NCBI GenBank assembly: GCA_963971575.1 | Contig: OZ020612.1 | Span: 67,949,869-68,013,868, forward strand | Length of the DNA stretch: 64,000 nt | Direction of reading: 5' to 3' | Origin: Liopterus haemorrhoidalis | Lineage: Eukaryota; Arthropoda; Insecta; Coleoptera; Dytiscidae | Shown here: one piece after another, positions 50,301 to 57,300 of the stretch | Layout: every line of letters starts with the position of its first letter | Numbering within the stretch: the stretch's first letter is position 1 | The notes under the pieces: generated by a model | Told to the model about the DNA's origin: nothing | Database searches by the model: none | The model's input: the letters and a program-made list of their open reading frames with translations, nothing else | Translations under genes and position numbers: made by a program

Positions 50301-52145
50301 ATATAAACTTATGACATAAAACAACAGTGATGACAGTTAATTAATTCTAAAGCTTGCAGTACACATTTCATTTTTCCATAGCCAACCCTTATGTAATTAC
50401 TTTTTAAACTCATGGTATAAATTAACAATAAAAGAACATAAAATTCCGTATGATATTTTGGGTTAATTGCCATATTAAACACTTTTACAACATTTGGCAA
50501 CACCGCCCTATTTTCCCATAAGAGTAATGCTGCATTCTAACGTTTGAACGAACTATACCATGCTAGATTATTGTACCATGAGTTCAAAAAGAAATTCCAT
50601 AAGGGTTGGCTATGGAAATATAAAATAATGTCTACTGCAAGCTTTATGTATTGAATTTTCAATATAAATTTATGACAACAACAACAACAACAGTGATTAC
50701 AGTTAATTAATTCTAAAGCTTGTTGTTGATATTACTTTTATTTTTCATAGCCAACCCTTATGTCATTTCTTTTGAATTTTTGTATTATTTGAGTATTTTA
50801 CAAAACAAAAAACTAAAGAATAGTTTAATAAACAAAAAATACACTAGCTTCTTATCGTTTATAGTAGTGGTTCTTAACCTTTCCAACTGTTGGCACCTTT
50901 TAAGATCTCAAATACGTTCTCGAACCCCCAGTAAATAAAAAAGTACATTTTTTCAACATAACGTATAAATAGATCGCACCTCCATGGTTAAGAACCACTG
51001 GTTTATAATAGCATAGGCCTCTTTCTACGACTCTCAAGGTCCCTGAATTAAAAAATTATATATATATCAAGTGAAAGCTTTAAATTAAATGGAAATAAAT
51101 TCCGTAAAAACATAAATGCAAAGAACTCAAAGAAGAATAAATTACCCTACGGAAGTCTGGTGTGCACTAACGTGTTCAGTAAAACTTTCCGCAGACCAAA
51201 GATTCTTTTCTATGCATTAAAACTTCATAATTTTTATAAACAAACAAAAAACAACTACGTCTACAGTTCATACGTCGATACGCACGGGGAGTAGAACGGT
51301 AAAGAGAATGATGAAGATAGAGACAAACGTCGGGCATGCCAGCTAGTTATATAAAAATGTTATTTGAAATATTTTTCTCTATCCTGAGTCATTTAAAAGT
51401 TATTCTTATTTAAAAATATTGGACCGAAATGCTTTTTTATTAACATCTAGTAAACTGAGCCTTTTTTTCGCGTTTATGGCCTTTGCTACTGAGGCAATTA
51501 GTAAGGACAATTCTATTTTTTTAATGAAAAATCCATACCTGAACGGGATTCGAACCCGAGGCATACCAATACGCTACGCCTTATTGGTATGCCTTATTTA
51601 AAAGATTTGATTACACCATCAAATTGTTCCCCTAAAAAGGCAACTTTTGTCTAATTTAACCGACCTTGTATCTCTTATAACTTATGAGATCTAAATGGTG
51701 AAATACAAAAAATAGGCACCTATTTATATTTTTTGGAAAATCTTTTTTGTTTATATTTTTCCTGAGTCTAAAATATTTCTTTTTTTTTCAGGCGTCTCTA
51801 TTTCTAAACGGAAACGGTGCTGGAGAAGCATCACATATATCAGTATACATAAAAATCCTACCTGGTGACTACGATGCTCTTCTACGGTGGCCATTTGCTC
51901 ATTCAGTCTCCTTCACCTTGTTCGATCAGACATCATGTCCGGAGAAAGCTTGTAACATCGTAGAGAGTTTCATTCCGGATCCTACATGGAAGAACTTCCA
52001 GAGACCATCCAAAGAACCAGATTCTCTTGGATTTGGTTTTCCAAGATTTGTTTCACATGAAATGCTGAAAAAAAGACATTTTTTAAAAGATGATACAATG
52101 TTTATAAGAGTTAAAGTTGATCCAAGTAAAATTGTCGCTGTTTAG
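29129..52145 (+). CDS. Traf4: TRAF4-type adaptor protein, six coding exons
   Basis: TNF-receptor-associated factor of the TRAF4 class, a cytoplasmic or junctional signalling adaptor; in flies Traf4 acts in JNK signalling and epithelial morphogenesis (family knowledge). Coding exons: 29129-29332, 43352-43456, 46290-46451, 48685-49002, 49601-49861 and 51792-52145. Every junction is GT-AG and phase 0, giving 467 residues. Residues ~70-300 carry repeated Cys/His TRAF-type zinc fingers (for example CRYCAKEF and CPNRC). A short coiled coil lies near 285-306. The MATH/TRAF-C domain spans ~311-465, with GTLIWKISDF, YGYKLQ, FLNGNG, DPTWKNFQRP and LGFGFP. These match TRAF4 rather than TRAF6 or TRAF3. 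No RING finger is encoded, as in Drosophila Traf4 and unlike vertebrate TRAF4. Introns are 14.0, 2.8, 2.2, 0.6 and 1.9 kb and full of TEs. Exons 2-6 are secure; exon 1 is less so. Confidence 0.93.
29580..30450. repeat. Degenerate ~165-bp repeat family, inverted copy D (in Traf4 intron 1)
   Basis: About five units of GGGGCCTCC-TTCTTAAAGCTG, TTTTTGATTGACA, TTTTTTCAAAAAATxATATC, GAAAATGGTTGxxGATAGAG, TGCGGTTTTAATTTTTGGAT and TAGTTTATTTAGTTT. They are the reverse complement of the array units of copies A-C. Confidence 0.7.
30891..31070. mobile_element. 180-bp foldback MITE
   Basis: ACCGGACAAATATATGCCAT ... GCATATGTTTGTCCGGT: arms of about 68 bp pair almost throughout, leaving a ~45-bp loop. Non-coding. 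Located in Traf4 intron 1. Confidence 0.8.
31240..31625 (+). pseudogene. Probable LINE 3' end
   Basis: A short protein-like phrase (QFKKRLRQQ region near 31405-31430) is followed by an AT-rich tail. It ends CTTGCCAATAAAGAG and (ATT)n at 31600-31622, typical of jockey/R1-group LINE 3' ends. Identification is tentative. Confidence 0.4.
31640..32550. other. No recognisable gene (Traf4 intron 1)
   Basis: Intron sequence with no assigned element. The open frame at 31902-32165 (minus) is hydrophobic but matches nothing I know. Confidence 0.3.
32555..33025. mobile_element. Harbinger-type MITE, copy 2 (471 bp)
   Basis: Same termini and length as 12688-13158. Flanked by TAA on both sides (32552-32554 and 33026-33028), an intact 3-bp TSD. 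Confidence 0.95.
33049..33738. mobile_element. hAT-like MITE carrying a minisatellite, 690 bp
   Basis: TIRs TAGGGTGACC / GGTCACCCTA with an identical 8-bp TSD GTATTAAA (33041-33048 and 33739-33746). The CGTCCCGCATT motif is repeated at both ends. The interior holds six to seven units of a ~42-bp minisatellite (see next). A smaller relative lies at 49320-49536. Confidence 0.9.
33150..33460. repeat. ~42-bp minisatellite
   Basis: Tandem units of the form GAGGACCTTTTTTTTGCTCT followed by TCACTTGGATTTGGGAGGT. Unit length varies through the T-tract. A further unit occurs at 33640-33690. The same core (GACCTTTTTTT...CTTCACTTG-ATTT) appears in other elements of the window. Confidence 0.85.
33747..34429. 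other. No recognisable gene (Traf4 intron 1)
   Basis: The open frame 33935-34294 (119 codons) has no motif, no codon bias and no splice context, and is treated as chance. Confidence 0.35.
34438..35548. mobile_element. hAT element, 1111 bp, containing a Tc1-like insertion
   Basis: Starts CAGGGGTTCTTAAAGTT and ends CAGTTTAAGAACCGCTG. Identical 8-bp TSDs CTCTAGAC (34430-34437 and 35549-35556). GGTCCGCGGACC-type motifs occur near the right end. Interrupted at 34962-35473. It is itself inserted next to an older hAT transposase remnant at 35563-35653. Confidence 0.92.
34962..35473 (+). mobile_element. Tc1-like transposon remnant, 512 bp
   Basis: TIRs CAGTAGGTGGCCAAATTATT and AATAATTTGGCCACCCACTG (28 bp, one mismatch) between TA dinucleotides at 34960-34961 and 35474-35475. 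The plus strand at about 35105-35270 reads ITTKRQIIETLIREWHHNP, then CIESMPKRLEA and QQGWHYKI. This is the C-terminus of a Tc1-type transposase (LIxxW..I......L..SMP.R...). The catalytic domain is deleted. Confidence 0.92.
35563..35653 (-). pseudogene. hAT transposase dimerisation-domain fragment
   Basis: Minus strand reads LLTVPVTTVAAKNFSKLKLI, then KNYLR. It matches the PVTxAxAERxFSKLKLIKNYLR signature of the hAT C-terminal dimerisation region, with Ser-Ala-Glu-Arg altered to AAKN. The frame is lost just before the CTCTAGAC insertion site. Confidence 0.85.
35657..36440. other. No recognisable gene (Traf4 intron 1)
   Basis: Several open frames on the plus strand are hydrophobic and unrelated to known families. 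No repeat boundary was identified. Confidence 0.3.
36455..37720. repeat. Direct repeats of a GCGGATAT-rich element end
   Basis: 36455-36530 and 37580-37650 share GAAGAGGCGTCCAACCGA-GAT followed by TTCACGCGGATATT-CGGATAAGCGGATAT. Around 36580-36680 and 37660-37710 many CCGCATCCGC/GCGGATA motifs appear in the other orientation, as in subterminal repeats of hAT-like elements. Exact boundaries not found. Confidence 0.5.
38294..38894. mobile_element. Harbinger-type MITE, copy 3 (601 bp, inverted)
   Basis: Same TACCCTTTTCACACTAGA termini with TTA on both sides (38291-38293 and 38895-38897). The interior matches copies 1 and 2 in reverse near the ends, with unrelated or diverged sequence in the centre. 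No transposase. Confidence 0.9.
38960..39255 (-). pseudogene. LINE RNase H-domain fragment
   Basis: Minus strand reads KIKELLHRAHISKNIHTNLI, stop, TPAHVGITGNEKSDQEAKEA. The WxPxHxGIxGNExAD.xAK motif is the RNase H signature of jockey/CR1/I-type non-LTR elements. The Trp is replaced by a stop and further stops follow. Confidence 0.85.
39795..40348. mobile_element. Unresolved hAT-like element(s) with minisatellite
   Basis: CAGGGGTCACCAAAATGG at 39795 resembles a hAT left end. 40170-40348 (GGGCGCGCC ... AAGGGCGCTAAAGACCCTC-TTCCGGCCCTG) matches 53940-54020. Between lie about three units of a ~41-bp minisatellite (TTTTTAGGTCTTCACTTGGA... at 40190-40305). Confidence 0.55.
40349..41794. other. No recognisable gene (Traf4 intron 1)
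   Basis: Intron sequence. AAATATGTTGAAAGCA-TGTCAAATTATTGT (40355-40385) recurs diverged at 40563-40597. No coding exon. Confidence 0.35.
41800..41907 (+). mobile_element. tRNA-derived SINE
   Basis: A-box-like GTGGCTCTGTGGTAAAAC and B-box-like GTGGGATCAATTCCC about 30 nt apart, followed by ~35 nt and a 14-nt poly(A) tract (41894-41907). Box spacing fits a pol III internal promoter. The sequence cannot form a full tRNA. Confidence 0.7.
42055..43145 (+). mobile_element. Non-autonomous Helitron, 1091 bp
   Basis: Starts TCTATATTAATAAAATTGAG after an A and ends ACGGGCACGCCAGCTAG before a T, matching the 5'-TC...CTRR-3' between A and T rule of Helitrons. The first ~70 bp are tandemly repeated (second copy from about 42129). 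The body has degenerate 110-150-bp internal repeats (TTGAAATAT-TCACTTATTATT). No Rep/helicase is encoded. Related 3' ends lie at 7375 and 51346. Confidence 0.85.
43460..45130. other. Traf4 intron 2, no assigned element in the first part
   Basis: AT-rich intron sequence with no gene or bounded TE that I can support. Confidence 0.35.
45138..45990. repeat. Degenerate ~165-bp repeat family, copy C (Traf4 intron 2)
   Basis: Same order of motifs as copies A and B but more diverged. The AAGGGGTACCCCTTACG kernel has been reduced to GCCTTACG near 45220. Three tandem units end at about 45990. Confidence 0.75.
46011..46191. mobile_element. hAT-like MITE, 181 bp
   Basis: CAGTGGCGCCCAAACTTTAT and CACAGTTTGGGAATCGCTG form imperfect TIRs with GGCGCC-rich flanks inside. 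No convincing TSD. It lies about 100 bp before Traf4 exon 3. Confidence 0.65.
46692..46972. mobile_element. 281-bp MITE, copy 2 (Traf4 intron 3)
   Basis: Near-identical to 21086-21366, with TTA at 46689-46691 and 46973-46975 as an intact 3-bp TSD. Many TCGTACGA palindromes. Non-coding. Confidence 0.93.
47405..47530 (-). pseudogene. LINE C-terminal fragment
   Basis: Minus strand reads RWRDNIKKILIVADWEVYMA, then DQSEWKARN, ending in a stop at about 47390. It matches the terminal motif of non-LTR ORF2 proteins (RWxDxIKK....W...AxDRxxW). Short and isolated within Traf4 intron 3. Confidence 0.65.
47773..48260 (+). pseudogene. Decayed mariner transposase (N-terminal half)
   Basis: ATG at 47773 reads MSDIYFEQRSAIRFCFRLGH, SATETFAKLQQAYGD and LSRTQVF, then stops and frameshifts. 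FSEGRELIENESRSGRPSSS, ENVDRIRDLVRSYRRLT, ELNLTHTTVYQILTNELGMR and KICAKMV follow. This is the double-HTH DNA-binding region of a mariner transposase. Catalytic residues are lost. It lies in Traf4 intron 3, in sense orientation. Confidence 0.88.
49320..49536. mobile_element. hAT-like MITE with minisatellite, 217 bp (Traf4 intron 4)
   Basis: TAGGGTGACC / GGTCACCCTA ends and an identical 8-bp TSD TCCTAGTG (49312-49319 and 49537-49544). It contains about three units of the GACCTTTTTTT-GCTCTTCACTTATATTTGG minisatellite. Small relative of 33049-33738, inserted only ~60 bp before Traf4 exon 5. Confidence 0.92.
50222..50417. mobile_element. ~200-bp foldback MITE, copy 2 (Traf4 intron 5)
   Basis: TACATGAGTTCAAAAAGTAA ... 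TTACTTTTTAAACTCATGGTA. The arms pair over about 65 bp (GGCTATGGAAAAATAAAATA, CTGCAAGCTTTA). TA at both ends. Confidence 0.85.
50574..50785. mobile_element. ~200-bp foldback MITE, copy 3 (Traf4 intron 5)
   Basis: TACCATGAGTTCAAAAAGAA, GGTTGGCTATGGAAATA ... CATAGCCAACCCTTATG. Only ~155 bp from copy 2. Contains (ACA)n at 50681-50692. The right terminus is diverged. Confidence 0.8.
50865..51000. mobile_element. 136-bp hAT MITE (Traf4 intron 5)
   Basis: TAGTGGTTCTTAACCTTTCC and ATGGTTAAGAACCACTG ends, with flanks GTTTATAG (50857-50864) and GTTTATAA (51001-51008), an 8-bp TSD with one change. Confidence 0.85.
51300..51346 (+). mobile_element. Helitron 3' end (Traf4 intron 5)
   Basis: GTCGGGCATGCCAGCTAG followed by T matches the ends at 7375 and 43145 with two changes. 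The upstream boundary was not found. Confidence 0.55.
51540..51597 (-). repeat. tRNA-like segment with perfect hairpin
   Basis: Minus strand: GGCATACCAATA, a 9-nt loop, TATTGGTATGCC, then CTCGGGTTCGAATCCCG. The GGTTCGAATCC T-arm is a perfect B box, but A-box-like TAGCGTATTGG is only ~11 nt away and overlaps the hairpin. It cannot be a functional tRNA; probably a tRNA-derived repeat remnant. Confidence 0.5.
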
Positions 52146-52661
52146 ATTATTCAATGTGTTCACAATTTTTTGAATTCTCAAGGACATTTTCAATTATTTA
52201 ATTGCTTTAATTACAAACAATTTACTATTTTAAAATAAGTTGTTTACCAGAATTATTATGGTTCATAAATAGAATTTCTTGGATTTTAGTAAGTTTCAAA
52301 TTTGTCTAGCTGTAATTAATTTTTGTTACAGCTGGGCTGCTGAACTTTAAAATATTTTTGAAAGTGTTCATAATTTTCAAAATTTGGTAAATAGTTACCT
52401 GTAAATATTTCCTGTATATATATATCAATTTTGTAATATTGAAAAAATTAGGATTGAAGTCTAAAATGTGTGATAAATATTACAAAATTGTGACTTTTTC
52501 AAAATATATATTGTGATAGTCGCCTTCAAAAGACTACTTTTGAATCTGTATATATTTGTATGAAATGTAAATATTGTTCATATTTTAATGGAATTAGTTA
52601 GGTACTCAGGTTAGGTCTGAAAATATCTACATTATTGTATAATTGTCTGTGTGATAGCTGG

Positions 52662-52807
52662 AATAAACCAAAGTTGTTCTAAATGTGCGTGATTTGAAAT
52701 CACAAAACTTACAATAGTCAGTCATGTAATGTAGATTTTAGTGTCTTCAAATAAGTTTTTTACTTTATTATCTGACACTTATAGAATTAACTTTAATATG
52801 AAATAAA
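52662..52807 (+). promoter_or_regulatory. Candidate polyadenylation signals of Traf4
   Basis: AATAAA hexamers occur at 52662-52667 and 52802-52807, about 520 and 660 nt after the Traf4 stop codon. The 3' UTR between is AT-rich and shows no TE ends, so it looks like genuine transcribed sequence. Confidence 0.5.
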
Positions 52808-53050
52808 ATATTTATATATTATAAAAACTATTTTTTTCTTTAAATCACGTTATTCCTATCAAAAAATTCACAAAATATTAATCCCACAAAACATATAAAT
52901 CAACACAAAGTCAGTAATCAAACTAATCTACAAAGCTGATTAAGATTTTGTTAATGATAAAAATATGCGTTTTGACCAAATTATTTGCGTAAAGCGCATG
53001 ATCATTCGACAATTCAAGAATTTTAATTGTTTGAACGTTTGAACTATTTC

Positions 53051-53150
53051 AGCGGTTCCCAAACTTTTTTGACCGCGACCCGGTACGAGGTTTTAAAATA
53101 TTTCGCGACCCACCTTATGAAAAAGAAAAACATTTATTTACAAAACAAAT
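53051..53150. mobile_element. hAT-like left end, right end not found
   Basis: CAGCGGTTCCCAAACTTTTT followed by GACCGCGACCCGGTACGAGG resembles the starts of hAT MITEs. The preceding 8 bp AACTATTT fit a central TA. No complementary end was identified downstream. Confidence 0.45.
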
Positions 53151-53697
53151 TTTATTTTAAAGCAGTAGCTTTATAGTAATAAATAGTAATAAAGAGTATT
53201 GTATAATAATAAAGAATATAATATAGTAATAAAGAGCACAAATACACACTATTGTCAACTGACAATAACTGAAGCGCCTCTAGTGAGATTTTGAGAAACT
53301 AACGGTTGTAGGATAGTCGAGTTTGTGACAAGCATGGGAATATGTTCTTAGAAGTGGAAAGACAGTTAAAGACCATTTTAGAGTGTGTTCCGTGTGTTTC
53401 AATAAATATCACATGAAGATACCATTGAACCTGTCAAAAATATCCTACCAAAGTCAGCCATGATGTGAATGCAGTAGCGCCTCTATCGGTAGTGTCAGAT
53501 GCCAATTCTAGTGATTAACTGACGGAAAAAAAAATAATATGTACAAAAAAAAAATGGATGTTGCCTGTTACGGCTTCTATCATTAGCGTCAAAATCTGTA
53601 ATTAGTGTCAAAATCGACTTCTGTAATTTTGTAATTTCATTGTTTAATTCGGAAAATGGGAATTTTTTTTTAAGTATCTATTTTTTCATATTTATAT

Positions 53698-53835
53698 ATA
53701 ACGTTTCCATGGTCATGATAAATAATATTTGTTAGAAAATATTAGGCCAAATTATTTCTACTCTGCTGCTAGAATGTATTTTATACAAGTACCTTATGAT
53801 GGCGGTCGGTCCTGTGGTGGCCACAACTGATTTTT
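53698..53835. repeat. Dispersed repeat, inverted copy of 11139-11276
   Basis: From AACGTTTCCATGGTCATGAT to GTCCTGTGGTGGCCACA, the reverse complement of the earlier copy with a few changes. It is followed directly by the minisatellite segment. Confidence 0.7.
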
Positions 53836-54020
53836 TTTAGGTCTTCACTTGAAATTTAGAAGTGAAGACCTTTTTTTTGTCTTCATTTGAAATTTAGAAG
53901 TGAGGACCTTTTTTTAGGTCTTCATTTCACATGCTCGAAAAAAACTAGTTACGCCCTGCCTAGGGGCGCTCAATTAAATCTTGTCTACGGGCGCCACAGA
54001 CCCTCGCGCCGGCTCTGCAC
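53828..54020. repeat. ~41-bp minisatellite in a TE fragment
   Basis: Two to three units of TTTTAGGTCTTCACTTGAAA followed by TTTAGAAGTGAAGACC at 53835-53925, then a CGCCCTGCCTAGGGGCGCTC ... CTCGCGCCGGCTCTG tail like that at 40300-40345. Confidence 0.7.
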
Positions 54021-54189
54021 ATGCCTTATGTTTATTAATAAAATGTTTTTATTTTTTTATTTATTGTTTATTTAGGAGTGCTTCAGCTTCTAGGGCCATT
54101 AGCACCCACAAATCTTATATATTACAAAGTGTGTACATATATACATTTTATAAGACTATATAATACAAATTATAAAGTTGGCAATATTA

Positions 54190-54216
54190 TTAACTACAAA
54201 TTTCATCCTTGACGAC
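54190..54216 (-). CDS. Tentative terminal exon of the odorant receptor
   Basis: After exon 5 (donor ATG|GTAAGA at 54382) the next acceptor-like site on the minus strand is ATATCAG at 54217-54223. It is followed in the right phase by eight codons and TAA (VVKDEICS). Insect Ors normally end with a short exon resembling LKxxYSYFxxL. Only the Lys fits here, so this may be a degenerate end, a wrong call, or the true exon may lie elsewhere. Reading through the donor instead gives VRMILD and a stop. Confidence 0.22.
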   Translation of the reverse strand, partial: VVKDEICS

Positions 54217-54381
54217 CTGATATTTGCTTTATGTCGTGATCATTGTTAATTTTAAATTGTGGATATGATGTTTAGTTTACATTAGTTAAAATGACAAGAA
54301 AAGAATATCCACTTCTTAATATCTGGAACAAATATTAATATCATTCTGATACAAAATTTTCTAATCTAAAATCATTCTTAC

Positions 54382-57300
54382 CATAATAAAGGTGAAAAAT
54401 TTAAGCTGACCAATTGGTCCTGTACTCATCATTAATGGTTTTTGTGATCGCATTATCATAAAAAGTATATTTTTCTGAATAACCAGTGGACATTCTAACC
54501 AATCCATTTTGTATAATTCATCTGAAACACCTTCACTCTATCCAAAACATTATAATTTTAACCAAATTGTAATCAAACAAATCAGGTAGGGGAGATGTGG
54601 GGACGGTGGCACACATTTTGGTTTTCAGTACATAATATCTTCAATTTTGAATTTTTTAAATAAATCTTTTTGACACTTAATACTTATTTATGTCGTTGTT
54701 TAAATAACCTGTTAAAAATTAATGTCCTTATCACGTGCCATTTATAATTAATATTTTTGTTGACCTCTGCAATTGTGCCACTGTACCTATACGTGAGGGT
54801 ACAGTGAAACAGCATTAGGGATACAGTGGAACAGTAAATATAATAGGTATCTAGAAAATCTGTATATGTATCAATAATTTTTATTGAAACTTCAATTCAA
54901 TGTCTTTAAAAATAAATCATCTGAAAGGAACTGAAAAATTAATAATATTGTAAAAAAATCAAATTTTGGAACAAACTACTAAGTAATTAAATCACGTATA
55001 TAAATATATAAATGTAAATTTATTATTAATATAAAAAAATAAACTTTGGTAAGTTCCTTGGAAGCAGTAAGTTTTGATAGTTTTTATTTTACTGTTAATT
55101 ATATTTCATTAAATTTACTTTAAAAATCAAAGCGTCTAAACGGCGTTTTGTGCTACCAGACGGAGCAGGAGATGGTAAAACTTTTATCAGCTCTGATTTT
55201 TTAAATATGTAATTTTCATTTGTTTTAATAAATTTAAAGAGTAGAGTCAGCCGTCGGAGATATGTTACAACAATATCGTCAGTCGTTATTTCTATGATTT
55301 CCGCTATAGAGTGGCTCTTCATTTTATTCTTTCCGTATCCTTCAAATATTAAGGCATATTGCCTTACTTTAATATCCTTGTTTACGTAGTCTGTCGAATC
55401 TGTATCACATTCAGAGTCAACATTATCATCTAAGTTTGATTTCTCATCAATATTGACATCAGTATCAGACGTGTCTAAACTTACAAGAATATCTTTTAAT
55501 TTTCTGATCTTTTTTATTTTGCGCAGCTTGGAATTGTTCTTCTAACTCGTACCCACGTACGTGGGTACAGTGGCTCACTGTACCACTGTATCCATATAAC
55601 ACGTGTGCCACTGTTAGCCTAACCCTACTTTCACGAACATTTTATCAAATATAATAAATGATATAGTTTAGAACGTTAGTAATTGCTTTACACTGTAGAC
55701 AAATGACCAATTTACAACATGTAATACAAAATTTCTTACTAATTTAGTTGTGTCTCGTTCAAATAAAAAAAATTCTTGTTATGATAAACTTTAGTTTGTC
55801 AACCTCAAATCAACATTTTCATCATAAATAGCGGGACTTAAATTTATAGACTCAAAATGTGGATAGTATAATTTCTCAGTACCAGAGGGGCCTATATATA
55901 CCCAAACAGACATTAAAATATTCTATATTTCAAAGATATTTCAAATGTTCCACTGTACCAATTGTGCCACCGTCCCCACATCTCCCCTATCTATTAAATT
56001 ACAGTGAGATCATTAATTCTTGAGCGTTACATAACAGTAAACAAAGAGTTTAAAGATATAGGCCAATGATTTGACTTGGGGCGCCGCAGAAAAATTCTGA
56101 TTCATTAAGGGCGCCGGGAACCGAAAAGTTCGCCGGGAACCACTGGGTATAAGGTAATTAAACTTGAATCTACGCCTATGTGTACATGAGCTTGGAAATA
56201 AGTTTGATAAATAAAAGTTTCTGTTAAGTATTACATAACGCTCAAGAATTAATGATCTCTTGTATATTTTACCTCATCCAAGAGCATTTGGGCTACCTTG
56301 CAAAGTGAGAATGCAAATACAATCCATGCTGTCAAATGGATAACATATCGACTTGTTTCATAAAGTGATACATTTGACTTTTCCTGAAAGAGTTAATTTA
56401 ATTACCTTATCAGTTATCTAGTTGCCGATAAGTTATTTTACATTGCGGGTCATATTCAAAAACACTTTTTATGGTGGGCCATACTTCGCAATTTCTATGT
56501 ATTATTAAGGCGCATCCCCACTATGCCGCTGTTTGCCAGTTGGCAAAGCCAAATTGGCAAAGCCAGTGGCTGTAAAAACGTTCACATCTGTATTGGCATT
56601 TAGTTCAGTCGCACAATGTTCACCGAGGAGGATTTACTAATTGCTTCCGCTGCTGTTATCATACTTGACAGTGAAGAAAAAATACGCAAACGGCGCAAAC
56701 GACGGTTTTGGGTACGTCCAAGTCTTCAAAATAGATCACGATATGGAGCACGTGAATTAATGAAGGATTTAGTATTGGACGATGTGGACGAATTGAATCT
56801 CGAGTACAGAGGATGTGGTTTCAAAAACTTTTTTCGAATGAGAAGTAGCGATTTTGAAGTTCTTCTAAATTGGTTGTACCAAATATCAAGAAGGAAGATA
56901 CGTCATTCAGAAGAGCTCTTCCTGCCCATGAACGTCTAGCGGTTACTTTGCGATTCCTGGCGACAGGAGATTCCTACCATTCGTTAAGTTACATGTTCAA
57001 GATTTCAAAGCAAACCTTTAAACGATATAGTCCTTTTTTATAGTCCTTTAAACGACAGTCCCACAAAACAGGACGATCCCGGTATAAATCGATCAATTTA
57101 AGCACTTTTTCGTTTGTCCACTCCATCTATAAACAACGTTGCTCATCGGCGTCTGAATCACACCTCGAATCTAAGCCTAAAGCCGCGTGATGCCAGTGGT
57201 TGGCACGTCCCCACTCACCGTTCTTATCGGTTTTCTTTGAAGGAGACCGACACTCGAGCGATTCTTGTGCCAAATAAAAGTTTTCACAAAGGCGCCTCAT

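Noticed and set aside
53330..53470. Possible THAP-type zinc-finger fragment (VCSVCFNKYH phrase)
   Set aside because: Only one weak motif, with no open frame on either side and no conserved spacing.
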